DNA of 40,952 bases from a virus, in the IMG/VR virus record IMGVR_UViG_3300042691_016389, positions 1-40,952 of that record. One strand, given 5' to 3'. How positions within the stretch are numbered: position 1 is the first letter of the stretch; each line of letters opens with the position of its first letter. Below are positions 31,351-39,082 of the stretch, in pieces. A program made the translations under genes and the position numbers. The notes under the pieces are model-generated. The model did no database searches, had not been told where the DNA came from, and saw only the letters and a list, made by a program, of their open reading frames with translations.

Positions 31351-33694
31351 TATATTAGAATTATTAATAAATTTTAAATTAGAATTTGCAACTTTAGCAT
31401 GGACTATTACTCCTTTTGGACCTTATGGTTTTTATAAGCAAGTTAATAATTCAGGGCAATTAGAATTTAAATCTTTAAAAGTAGTAGGTATAAATAATGG
31501 TGCTACTTGTTATGAAACACCAAATGAAGTAGTTGTATTTATAGGTAATGTATTACCTCCAAATAGTAATAATGATATATATTTAGCTGATACTCCTGAA
31601 GATGTAGCTGATATACCAACAGCAGGTCTTAATGCAGGAGATTTAGTTTATATTATATCTACAGAATCTTATCAAAGTTGGGATGGGGATTCTTGGGAAG
31701 ATTACACGCCTGGTGAACCTTTAATACCACCTTTAGCAGATGTGTTAGACCAAGGCAATACTTCAGGTCCAAATGATATTGTATTTGATGCCTCACAAGG
31801 ATTATTATTTGATAATAATTCAAGATTAAGAGAAGGTACAATTGATGCAGGATTAGGTGGAAGTAAAGGTATTGCACAAATTTGTGGAGTAGGTTATGAA
31901 TTAAAGTGGGAAGCAGGTCGCTTATATGTAATGGGTGATGGTGGTACTACAATTAGGCAATCACTTTATAATTTTAATAATACACCAACAGCAACAGATG
32001 ATAGTGATTTAGGATATGCAGTTGGTTCATTGTGGACATTAGACGATGGTACAACTTATGAATGTATAGATGCAACACCAGCATCTGCTGATTGGATTAT
32101 ACGACATAATTTTGTTTTTACAAAAGATGCAGATGACAATGTATTCTATGATGGAATGGAAAGTCAAGTTACATTAGGTACTAATTGTCGTAAGAATATA
32201 TTTTATAAATCACAAGGAAACATAACATTAGGTAATAATGCTTATGGAAATATTTTTGAGCCAACGGATAATGACCATGAGCTTGTTTTTGGTGATAATT
32301 TAAACAACGTAACAGTTAAAGCAGGGAATAATTTTATTACAAATGTATCAGGAACATTACTTATGACATCAGGCTCTTATGCGTTTCTTTACAACAAAAA
32401 ATATTCTTCTGAAATATTTATTGGGTCAGACGACATTCCTTATCATAAATACTATCAAGGTGCGAATGATAGATATGTACTTACCAATTTAATTAATTTT
32501 GATGAAACTTATATTGGTGGTGCAAGTGGAGGTAGTGGTATTCCTAAAGCAACTGCAAGTGGAACTGATACCTACACAGCAACAATTACAGGAGTAAGTG
32601 CTTACAACGATGGAGATGCTTACCTTATAAGATTTACTAATGGAAATACTGATACTTCTACATTAAACATATATAATGGAACTTCATTTCTTGGAGTTAA
32701 GACACTATACAGAAATAATGATGGTGCAATAATAGGAGGTGATATTTGGGATGGTGCTGAAATGTTGTGTGTTTATAATTCTACACTTAATGGATTTCAA
32801 TGTATCGGTACAAGTCCTAATAGTTTATATGCCTATGTTGTAAATGCAGACTCTGTTGCTATAACAAGAGGTCAACCTGTATATGCTTTTGGTAGTACAG
32901 GAAATAGAATGAGTGTTAAATTGGCAAATAATCAAAATGATGGAACTTCTGCACAAACTTATGGTTTAGTATATTCCACATCAATAGCAGTAGGTCAAAA
33001 AGGTATTATAATTATACAAGGTGTTTTAAGTGGTTTAAATCTTGGTGGTACTTGGGCAGATGGAGATGCTGTTTATTTAGGTAATACCGCAGGTGCTATA
33101 ACTAAAACAAAACCTTCTGCACCTGATCATTTAGTTTATTTAGGAGTTGTTGAAAGAGCAAATGCTGGAAATGGTATTATGTATGTTAGAGTTCAGAATG
33201 GTTATGAATTACAAGAACTGCATAATGTTCAAGCTCAAAGTCCATCATTAAAAGATACATTATGGTATGATAGTTCAGTAAGTCCAGGGCAATGGAAAAC
33301 TGCATCAATAGCAACAATACTAGGATACACTCCTATATCTGCAAACTCAACTGAGGAACTAACTAATAAACGTGTAACTCCAAGAACAGGTACAATAGCA
33401 AGTGCAACAAATCCAACTATTAATACCGATAATGTAGATTTTTTTAGTATTACAGCACAAACGGCAGATATAGCTAATATGTCAACTAATCTAACTGGAA
33501 CACCGAGAGAAGGGCAGACATTGTGGATAGCTATTACAGGAACAGCATCAAGGGCAATTACTACATGGGGTACAAGTTTTGAAAGTTCAGGATATATTAC
33601 ATTACCAACAACAACTGTAGGTACTACAAGATTAGATGTTGCATTTATTTGGAATACAGTAACAAGCAAATGGAGGTGCGTAGGAGTAGCATAA
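31337..33694 (+). CDS. Large tail fibre or receptor-binding protein
   Basis: This encodes 785 residues. After a native-looking N-terminus of about 75 residues come beta-rich repeats. Near residue 510 starts a module with ITRGQPVYAFGSTGNRMSV, DAVYLGNTAGAITKTKPS and NGYELQELHNV, a widespread phage fibre pattern. The C-terminus has the LTNKRVTPRTGT and TPREGQTLWI segments of fibre tip domains. From about 31740 on, base and codon use is less AT-biased than in neighbouring genes. That suggests tip acquisition by recombination. Confidence 0.8.
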   Translation: MIWSNILELLINFKLEFATLAWTITPFGPYGFYKQVNNSGQLEFKSLKVVGINNGATCYETPNEVVVFIGNVLPPNSNNDIYLADTPEDVADIPTAGLNAGDLVYIISTESYQSWDGDSWEDYTPGEPLIPPLADVLDQGNTSGPNDIVFDASQGLLFDNNSRLREGTIDAGLGGSKGIAQICGVGYELKWEAGRLYVMGDGGTTIRQSLYNFNNTPTATDDSDLGYAVGSLWTLDDGTTYECIDATPASADWIIRHNFVFTKDADDNVFYDGMESQVTLGTNCRKNIFYKSQGNITLGNNAYGNIFEPTDNDHELVFGDNLNNVTVKAGNNFITNVSGTLLMTSGSYAFLYNKKYSSEIFIGSDDIPYHKYYQGANDRYVLTNLINFDETYIGGASGGSGIPKATASGTDTYTATITGVSAYNDGDAYLIRFTNGNTDTSTLNIYNGTSFLGVKTLYRNNDGAIIGGDIWDGAEMLCVYNSTLNGFQCIGTSPNSLYAYVVNADSVAITRGQPVYAFGSTGNRMSVKLANNQNDGTSAQTYGLVYSTSIAVGQKGIIIIQGVLSGLNLGGTWADGDAVYLGNTAGAITKTKPSAPDHLVYLGVVERANAGNGIMYVRVQNGYELQELHNVQAQSPSLKDTLWYDSSVSPGQWKTASIATILGYTPISANSTEELTNKRVTPRTGTIASATNPTINTDNVDFFSITAQTADIANMSTNLTGTPREGQTLWIAITGTASRAITTWGTSFESSGYITLPTTTVGTTRLDVAFIWNTVTSKWRCVGVA

Positions 33695-33695
33695 T

Positions 33696-34487
33696 ATGGG
33701 AATACCTGCAAACATAATAGGAATAATGGGCAAGATAGATACAGACGCTCTTAGTTTTTTAAATAGAGCTGGTATAACTAATCCAACAGAAAGACTTGCA
33801 ATAAATTATTTAGTAAGAACATTAAAGATAAATAATTTATGGACTCCTTTACTTACTTTTTGGCCTATGGTTGGCGGAACTTCTAGTTCTTGTTTAAGAA
33901 ATTTAAAAGAAGATACTAATAATTTACAATTTTTAGGTGGTGGTTGGACTTTTGACTCAACAGGAGCTCAACCAAATGGTACAACAAGTTATGCTGATAC
34001 AGGTGTGCAGTTACTTTTAGAAACATCTTTAACTAGCGTTTCTTTTGGTGTTTATTCTAAAACTAATACAACAGTAACAGGATTTGATATGGGAGCTCTT
34101 ATAGGTACAGAAAGATTTCATTTTGCAACTGGTTTATTACCAACTTTCTTAATAACTACATATATTAATAGAGCTCTTGGAGCATCTGATTTAAATGCAC
34201 CACTTTCAAACACAACAGGGTTATTAGTGAGTACCAGAACAGCAAATAATGTTGAAGCTGTTTATCGAAATGGTTTACTTCTTGCAACAGGTTCAGCTCC
34301 AAGTACTGCTAGACCTAATGGTAATTGTTTTTTAGGAGCAAGAAATCAAAATGGAGTAGCTGCTAATTGGTCAAACAAAAAATATGCAGCAGCTTTTATT
34401 GGTAACGGATTAACAGCTGGACAAAATGCTACCTTATATACGATAGTTCAACAATTTCAAACACTTCTTGGAAGACAAGAAGTATAA
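33696..34487 (+). CDS. Fibre-tip protein with lectin-like (LamG/ConA) fold
   Basis: This encodes 263 residues. The pattern WPMVGGTSSSCLRNLKE, GWTFDSTGAQPNGTTSYADTG, VSTRTANNVEAVYRNG and the ending FQTLLGR is a C-terminal domain I know from many Bacteroidetes phage fibres. It is predicted to adopt a concanavalin A-like sandwich. It probably binds surface sugars and works with the large fibre just upstream, from which it is separated by one base. Confidence 0.75.
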   Translation: MGIPANIIGIMGKIDTDALSFLNRAGITNPTERLAINYLVRTLKINNLWTPLLTFWPMVGGTSSSCLRNLKEDTNNLQFLGGGWTFDSTGAQPNGTTSYADTGVQLLLETSLTSVSFGVYSKTNTTVTGFDMGALIGTERFHFATGLLPTFLITTYINRALGASDLNAPLSNTTGLLVSTRTANNVEAVYRNGLLLATGSAPSTARPNGNCFLGARNQNGVAANWSNKKYAAAFIGNGLTAGQNATLYTIVQQFQTLLGRQEV

Positions 34488-34504
34488 CTAATAAAAATTA
34501 AAAT

Positions 34505-34828
34505 ATGGCAACACCAATAGTAATAAAAAATCTTGGAATTAATCAAGAATCAGGACTTGAAGAAGTTCTTAAAGTATGGTCAGTAAATATCAATGCAGAC
34601 ACTGAAATTATTGATGTGATGTATAAAATATATGAAATATTACCAAGTGGATTAGAAAGATTAAATACAGGGGAAAGGCATTACTACAGGTACAATCATC
34701 CTAATAATATGTCTTTTGATATGTGGAGAAATAGTCCAATAGGTATTGGTATTTCTCAAGCTATTGAAGGAACTATTGCTGATTACCCAAACTTAGAACA
34801 AAATACAGAACCTTCTGTAGAAAACTAA
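34505..34828 (+). CDS. Small protein following fibre genes
   Basis: This encodes 107 residues, beta-rich at first (WSVNINADTEIIDVMYKIYEILPSG), then HYYRYNHPNNMSFDMW and an acidic end. There is no signal peptide. It may be a fibre-assembly chaperone or a small tip component, based only on position after the lectin-like protein. The function is unknown. Confidence 0.5.
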   Translation: MATPIVIKNLGINQESGLEEVLKVWSVNINADTEIIDVMYKIYEILPSGLERLNTGERHYYRYNHPNNMSFDMWRNSPIGIGISQAIEGTIADYPNLEQNTEPSVEN

Positions 34829-34840
34829 TAATTAAATAAT

Positions 34841-35038
34841 ATGAAAATAATAAAATTTATTAAAAATCTTTGGAAAGATGATAAATCATGGTTTGCTATA
34901 CCTTTCTTTTTTGGAGCTGTAGCTTATGGTAGTTTTACTAGTGGAGTACCTTTAATGGGAATTATTTGTATAACTGTTCCTGTAGGAGTATTTATTTATT
35001 TATATTTTGATAGAGAAAGAAATGGATTTAATGATTAA
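34841..35038 (+). CDS. Small two-TM membrane protein of the lysis region
   Basis: This encodes 65 residues. Two hydrophobic segments (about residues 17-33 and 36-55) are flanked by Lys/Asp-rich ends. It overlaps the next gene by 8 bases. It opens the membrane-protein run that includes the endolysin, so a holin or antiholin role is possible but unproven. Confidence 0.5.
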   Translation: MKIIKFIKNLWKDDKSWFAIPFFFGAVAYGSFTSGVPLMGIICITVPVGVFIYLYFDRERNGFND

Positions 35039-35447
35039 AGTATTATTAATTATAGCAGCTATAATTTCTCCTTTATTTAATGCTAAAGTAGAAGCTCATT
35101 ATTATGATACTATTCCTATGGATAATTTTAAACATAAAGATATTCATTGGATATTTGCTATAACTAGAAGTGTTTTATTTACACTATCTGGTATAGTATG
35201 TTATTACTTAAATGATATATGGTTATTTTTAGCTGTTTTAGCTTTATTTCCATTCTTTCATTTAGGTAGTTTATATGCTACTAGAAATACTTTAAATCCT
35301 AAAATATATAAAAAAAGATGGCTTGATGTAAGTTCTAATACTTCTAAAGCTATAATTGATACAAAAACTAATTTTAAAGATACACCTTATATTAGAATAA
35401 TTATTCTTATATTTGGAGTCTTATTAATAATTAAAAGCTTTTTATAA
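35031..35447 (+). CDS. Membrane protein with about four TM segments
   Basis: This encodes 138 residues from the ATG at 35031, which overlaps the previous stop. An upstream start at 35007 lies inside that gene. Hydrophobic segments fall near residues 3-18, 42-60, 64-82 and the C-terminal 16 residues. A TKTNFKDTPYIR loop precedes the last one. It is too complex for a classical holin. The role in lysis or membrane modification is unknown. Confidence 0.5.
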   Translation: MIKVLLIIAAIISPLFNAKVEAHYYDTIPMDNFKHKDIHWIFAITRSVLFTLSGIVCYYLNDIWLFLAVLALFPFFHLGSLYATRNTLNPKIYKKRWLDVSSNTSKAIIDTKTNFKDTPYIRIIILIFGVLLIIKSFL

Positions 35448-35448
35448 A

Positions 35449-35676
35449 ATGACTAATTTAAATGATATAATTATAAGCTGTGTAGAAACAATACAAGAAC
35501 ATCCTTTATATGGAGCAATTACTAGTTTATTACTTGTAACTTTTGCAGGTATATTAGAATTTTTTGGTGATATTGGAGGATTAGATAGAATATTAAAAAA
35601 CTCTGCTTATATAGTAGCTATTATATCTGGATTAATAACTATATATTATACACTTAAAAATAAAGGTAGGAAATAA
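35449..35676 (+). CDS. Holin candidate
   Basis: This encodes 75 residues with two predicted TM helices (about 19-38 and 51-68) and a basic tail (KNKGRK). It lies directly before the endolysin and shares a one-base overlap with it. Size, topology and position fit a class II holin. A second candidate is the 36167-36436 gene. Confidence 0.5.
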   Translation: MTNLNDIIISCVETIQEHPLYGAITSLLLVTFAGILEFFGDIGGLDRILKNSAYIVAIISGLITIYYTLKNKGRK

Positions 35677-36170
35677 TGGATAATGTAACTTTAGAACGTA
35701 TTAAAACTATTCATCCTAAACTTAGGATTGAATTGCAAGCTATATATAAAGAAATATTTGAAAAGCTTAAAGGTACAGCTGAGTGTAGATTTACACATGT
35801 ACTTAGAACTATTGCTGAACAAGATGCTTTATATGCACAAGGTAGAACTAAATCTGGTAAGATTGTTACTTGGGCTAAAGGTGGTGATTCTTATCATAAT
35901 TATGGCTTAGCTGTAGATGTTTGTTTAATAGGTGATTTTAATGGTGATAAAGTTAAAGAAGCTTCTTGGGATACTTTAAAAGATTTTGATGGAGACCATC
36001 AATCTGATTGGAGAGAAATAGTTGAAGTATTTCTTAAATATGGTTGGTCATGGGGAGGTAATTGGAATAAACCTAAAACAGATAATCCACATTTTCAAAA
36101 AACTATGAATTATTCTATACAACAATTAAAGACTTTACCTAAAGATGAAAAAGGTTATCCTAAGCTATGA
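35676..36170 (+). CDS. M15-family peptidase endolysin
   Basis: This encodes 164 residues with no signal peptide. The zinc site is clear: His74 in SYHNYGLAVDV, Asp81 in the same motif and His139 in DNPHF, matching the SxHxxGxAxD ... H pattern of M15 peptidases. An Asp/Glu-rich loop (DFNGDKVKEA) lies between. It would cleave a peptide bond in the peptidoglycan stem, like T5-type L-alanyl-D-glutamate peptidases. Being leaderless, it needs a holin. Confidence 0.9.
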   Translation: MDNVTLERIKTIHPKLRIELQAIYKEIFEKLKGTAECRFTHVLRTIAEQDALYAQGRTKSGKIVTWAKGGDSYHNYGLAVDVCLIGDFNGDKVKEASWDTLKDFDGDHQSDWREIVEVFLKYGWSWGGNWNKPKTDNPHFQKTMNYSIQQLKTLPKDEKGYPKL

Positions 36171-36436
36171 AATCAATAAAACAACACATAGTAGATTTTA
36201 AAAAGCCAACCCCTGCTAGATGGAGAAGAGTAGGGGATTTAGGATTGTTGCTTTTAATTGGATTACAAACAAGTATAGCAGCAGCTCCTGAAGAAGTATT
36301 AAGTACTAAACAAAGTTATTGGCTTGGTACTATAATGAGCTTATTATTAATTACATTTAAATTTTGGACAAATACAAGAACAGATGAAGATATGGATAAC
36401 AATGCTCCTATTAATAGGGAGCCTAATAGCTTGTAA
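36167..36436 (+). CDS. Holin-like membrane protein
   Basis: This encodes 89 residues. A basic N-terminus with KKPTPARWRRVGDLG precedes two TM helices (about 26-41 and 52-67). The C-terminus is charged and soluble. It overlaps the endolysin stop by 4 bases and the spanin gene by 53 bases in another frame. The arrangement endolysin, membrane protein, spanin supports a holin role. Which of the two candidates is the holin cannot be decided from sequence. Confidence 0.55.
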   Translation: MKSIKQHIVDFKKPTPARWRRVGDLGLLLLIGLQTSIAAAPEEVLSTKQSYWLGTIMSLLLITFKFWTNTRTDEDMDNNAPINREPNSL

Positions 36437-36896
36437 CTCTGAAAAGAGATTACAAAAGGCTATTAATAAACATGGACAAAAAGAATCTATTAGTTATATT
36501 GTAGGTAAATATCCTGAATATTTTACTAATACAACTGTTATAGATACAGTATTTAAAGTAGATACTGTTTATATTCCAGCTAAAGATGGTGTTATTACAG
36601 ATCCTGTAATAGTACATGATACTATATATGTTAAAACTAAAGACTTTAGTGCAACTATAAATAAGAATACTGGTAAAGGTACTTACAAAATACCTAAAGA
36701 TACTTTGTTTATACATGATACTACAGTAGTTAAAGTAAATGTACCTTGTCCAGACTTAGCTAAATTAGATACTAATAGAATGGAACTATTAGAAAAAGAC
36801 TTAACTACAGCTAGACATACTATTGTAGCTAGTTGGATTATAAGTCTTTTATTAATTAGTTTAATTATATTATACTTTACTAAAAAAGCTAAATAA
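36384..36896 (+). CDS. Putative unimolecular spanin
   Basis: This encodes 170 residues. It begins with a lipoprotein signal ending in a lipobox LIAC (Cys17). The periplasmic part of about 120 residues is beta-rich (VIDTVFKVDTVYIP ... VHDTIYV ... FIHDTTVVKVNV). One C-terminal TM helix (about 147-165) ends it. An outer-membrane lipid anchor plus inner-membrane helix in one chain is the design of u-spanins such as T1 gp11. It would fuse the two membranes at the last step of lysis. The gene overlaps the holin-like gene by 53 bases. Confidence 0.7.
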   Translation: MKIWITMLLLIGSLIACNSEKRLQKAINKHGQKESISYIVGKYPEYFTNTTVIDTVFKVDTVYIPAKDGVITDPVIVHDTIYVKTKDFSATINKNTGKGTYKIPKDTLFIHDTTVVKVNVPCPDLAKLDTNRMELLEKDLTTARHTIVASWIISLLLISLIILYFTKKAK

Positions 36897-36922
36897 CTTT
36901 AAAAGTTATATTTTTTAAAATA

Positions 36923-36954
36923 TTTGGTATTGTAATATTAATCTTATATTTTTG
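36923..36954 (+). promoter_or_regulatory. Promoter TTTG-N20-TATTTTTG before the ring-protein operon
   Basis: TTTG (36923-36926) and TATTTTTG (36947-36954) are exactly 20 bases apart. The ATG at 36961 lies six bases past the -7 box. Transcription is therefore predicted to begin at or within a base or two of the start codon. Confidence 0.8.
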
Positions 36955-36960
36955 TTGATT

Positions 36961-37656
36961 ATGAGTCAAATTACACCTTCAATAAATGAACTTTCATTTA
37001 ATATTTTAAATATAGCTAAGACAAAAACGACTATTCAAGAGCCTATAAGTCTAGCTCAAATTAAATTTAATATATTAGCTGTTAGAGCTTTATTAATTAA
37101 ACAAGAACTTAATAAAAATTATACTCCAGATAGTTCAACTATTCAAACATTAGAATGTGTTAATGTTAAATTAGTTGATAGTTCTGAATGTAGTTGTATT
37201 CTTACTGGATGTAAACTTCTTAGAACTGTTGAAAAAATTCCTTCTGTAATAGAAGGTAATTACACTAAACTATTAACAAGAGTTGGACCTGTAGGAATTG
37301 ATTTAACTCCTTTTAGTATTATTTCTTATAGTAGAGTACCTTATTACACATATAATGATTTTACAAATAAAAAAACTGTTTGTTTTTTGCATAATGGTTA
37401 TTTATATTTTTTAGGAGAAAATATTAAATTATTAAAAAAGGTTAATATTCAAGGAGTATTTGAAAATCCTGAAGATGTATCATCTTTTCTTAATTGTGGA
37501 AATGAACCTTGTTATTCTGAAGATTCAGCTTTTCCAGTTAAATATTCTATGGTTCCTATTATTACTCAAATGGTATTAGAGAAATTTATGCCTCAAACTC
37601 AAACTATTGATGATAGTAATGATGGCTCTATTAATCCAAAACAAGTTACTACATAA
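36961..37656 (+). CDS. Putative virion connector or tail protein
   Basis: This encodes 231 residues from the ATG at 36961. A TTG start at 36952 overlaps the promoter and is rejected. The central part has LLTRVGPVGIDLTPFSIISYSRVPYYTYN and GYLYFLG, a beta-rich pattern seen in connector proteins upstream of ring proteins in related phages. The C-terminus is a Gln/Asp-rich tail. It is the first of four genes joined by TAATG overlaps, all likely tail or neck parts. The assignment is by context. Confidence 0.55.
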   Translation: MSQITPSINELSFNILNIAKTKTTIQEPISLAQIKFNILAVRALLIKQELNKNYTPDSSTIQTLECVNVKLVDSSECSCILTGCKLLRTVEKIPSVIEGNYTKLLTRVGPVGIDLTPFSIISYSRVPYYTYNDFTNKKTVCFLHNGYLYFLGENIKLLKKVNIQGVFENPEDVSSFLNCGNEPCYSEDSAFPVKYSMVPIITQMVLEKFMPQTQTIDDSNDGSINPKQVTT

Positions 37657-38189
37657 TGGAACAAGATTTAGGAATACCAAAAAGATCTTTAGGTAAAATT
37701 AAAGCTGATTATAAAGTAAAAGATTTATATAAATTTTATATTTCAAAAATAGATAAAAAATCTATTTATAATGTAAAGAAAACTGTTTACAATAATATAT
37801 TAAAAGATTTCTTAGAAACATTATATCAACAAAAAATTGTTTTAAATAGTTATGAATTTACAATTCCTTGTAGATTAGGAACTTTAAGAATAAAACAATT
37901 TAAAAGAAGATATAAGATTGATGAAAATAATAAACTTATAAGTAAATTAGCTTGTAATTATAAAGCTACTAAAGAACTTTGGGCTAGAAATCCTGAAGCT
38001 AAAAAAAAGAAAAAACTTATATTTCATGAAAATAAACATTCTGATGGGTATGAGTTTAGATGTCATTGGTCTAAAAAGAAAAGTAATACACCTTGTAAAT
38101 CTTTTTATCAGTTTATACCTTGTAGAACTAATAAAAGATTTATAAATGAATGTATTAAAAAAGGTATTAATCTTAAATTTTACGAATAA
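37656..38189 (+). CDS. Basic protein of the tail/connector operon
   Basis: This encodes 177 residues, strongly basic. A region FTIPCRLGTLRIKQFKRRYKID is followed by basic KKKKKLIFHENKH and a closing CKSFYQFIPCRTNKRF. It may bind DNA or act inside the head-tail neck. The conserved TAATG coupling on both sides suggests fixed stoichiometry with its neighbours. I recognise the general type as an uncharacterised companion of crAss-like ring proteins. Confidence 0.55.
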   Translation: MEQDLGIPKRSLGKIKADYKVKDLYKFYISKIDKKSIYNVKKTVYNNILKDFLETLYQQKIVLNSYEFTIPCRLGTLRIKQFKRRYKIDENNKLISKLACNYKATKELWARNPEAKKKKKLIFHENKHSDGYEFRCHWSKKKSNTPCKSFYQFIPCRTNKRFINECIKKGINLKFYE

Positions 38190-39082
38190 TGTTTGTAGAT
38201 AAATATGTATCAGTATTTCAAGTAATAGGTAATGTAATTAGAGATGGTGGATATGAACAATCTGATTTTATAGAAGATGATTTAATTCAATGGGCTGCTG
38301 AAGCTTTAGATTTAATAGGAGTTCCAGGTCAATATATTGATAAAGTAGCTTCTTTAACTGGAGTAAAAGGTAAATATAGATTACCTTGTGATTGGAAACA
38401 AAGAGTTCAAGTAGCTGGATTAACTCCTGCTGGACAATTTCCAATGAGAGAATCTACAGGAACTTTTCATCCTTTATTTAAGTCATGTAAATGTACTGAA
38501 GATTGTGCTTGTACTAATAATTCTTATGCTAATTTTGAAACACCTATTTCTTATGATGCTAATGGTAATCCTGTTATAAATTTTAGTAATGCTTATAATG
38601 TAGCTTTTAATAAAAATTTATATATAGGAGGAACAACATCAGCATTTCCTATGGATGCTACTTATAAAATTAATGATAATTATATTATAACAAACTTTGA
38701 TAATAAAGATTGTAAAATATTAGTAGCTTACAAAGCTTTTCCAGTTGATGATAATGGTTATCCTATGATACCGGATAATGTTGCTTATAAAATGGCTGTT
38801 CAATGGTACATTATAGAAAAACTTGATTATAAAATGCTAAGAAGAAGTAAAATAGAAAAACATGTTCATGATTATTCTGTTCAACAATGTTCTTGGTATA
38901 TGGGTAAAGCTAATGAGCATGGACATCAACCTTCTATTGATCAATTAGAATCTTGGAAAAATCAAACTTTACAATTATTACCTAAAATAAATAGACATAG
39001 TACTTTCTTTGAAAGATTAGGAGAACAGAGTCAAATGCCTTTAGGTAATAGATTAAATAATAATACAAACTATTTCTTATAA
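38189..39082 (+). CDS. Putative ring / head-tail connector protein
   Basis: This encodes 297 residues. The N-terminal helical part (EDDLIQWAAEALDLIGVPGQY) and the pattern KYRLPCDWKQRVQV fit connector-type folds. So do the central YKAFPVDDNGYPMIPDNVAYKMAVQWYIIEKL and the C-terminal helices. In crAss-like phages a protein of this kind forms part of the tail-barrel rings. A cysteine cluster (CKCTEDCAC, near residue 91) is unusual. It is coupled by TAATG on both sides. Confidence 0.65.
   Translation: MFVDKYVSVFQVIGNVIRDGGYEQSDFIEDDLIQWAAEALDLIGVPGQYIDKVASLTGVKGKYRLPCDWKQRVQVAGLTPAGQFPMRESTGTFHPLFKSCKCTEDCACTNNSYANFETPISYDANGNPVINFSNAYNVAFNKNLYIGGTTSAFPMDATYKINDNYIITNFDNKDCKILVAYKAFPVDDNGYPMIPDNVAYKMAVQWYIIEKLDYKMLRRSKIEKHVHDYSVQQCSWYMGKANEHGHQPSIDQLESWKNQTLQLLPKINRHSTFFERLGEQSQMPLGNRLNNNTNYFL

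Noticed and set aside
33235-33711. Minus-strand frame of 158 codons
   Set aside because: It is antisense to the large fibre gene. The valine-rich product is a codon-bias artefact of the sense frame.
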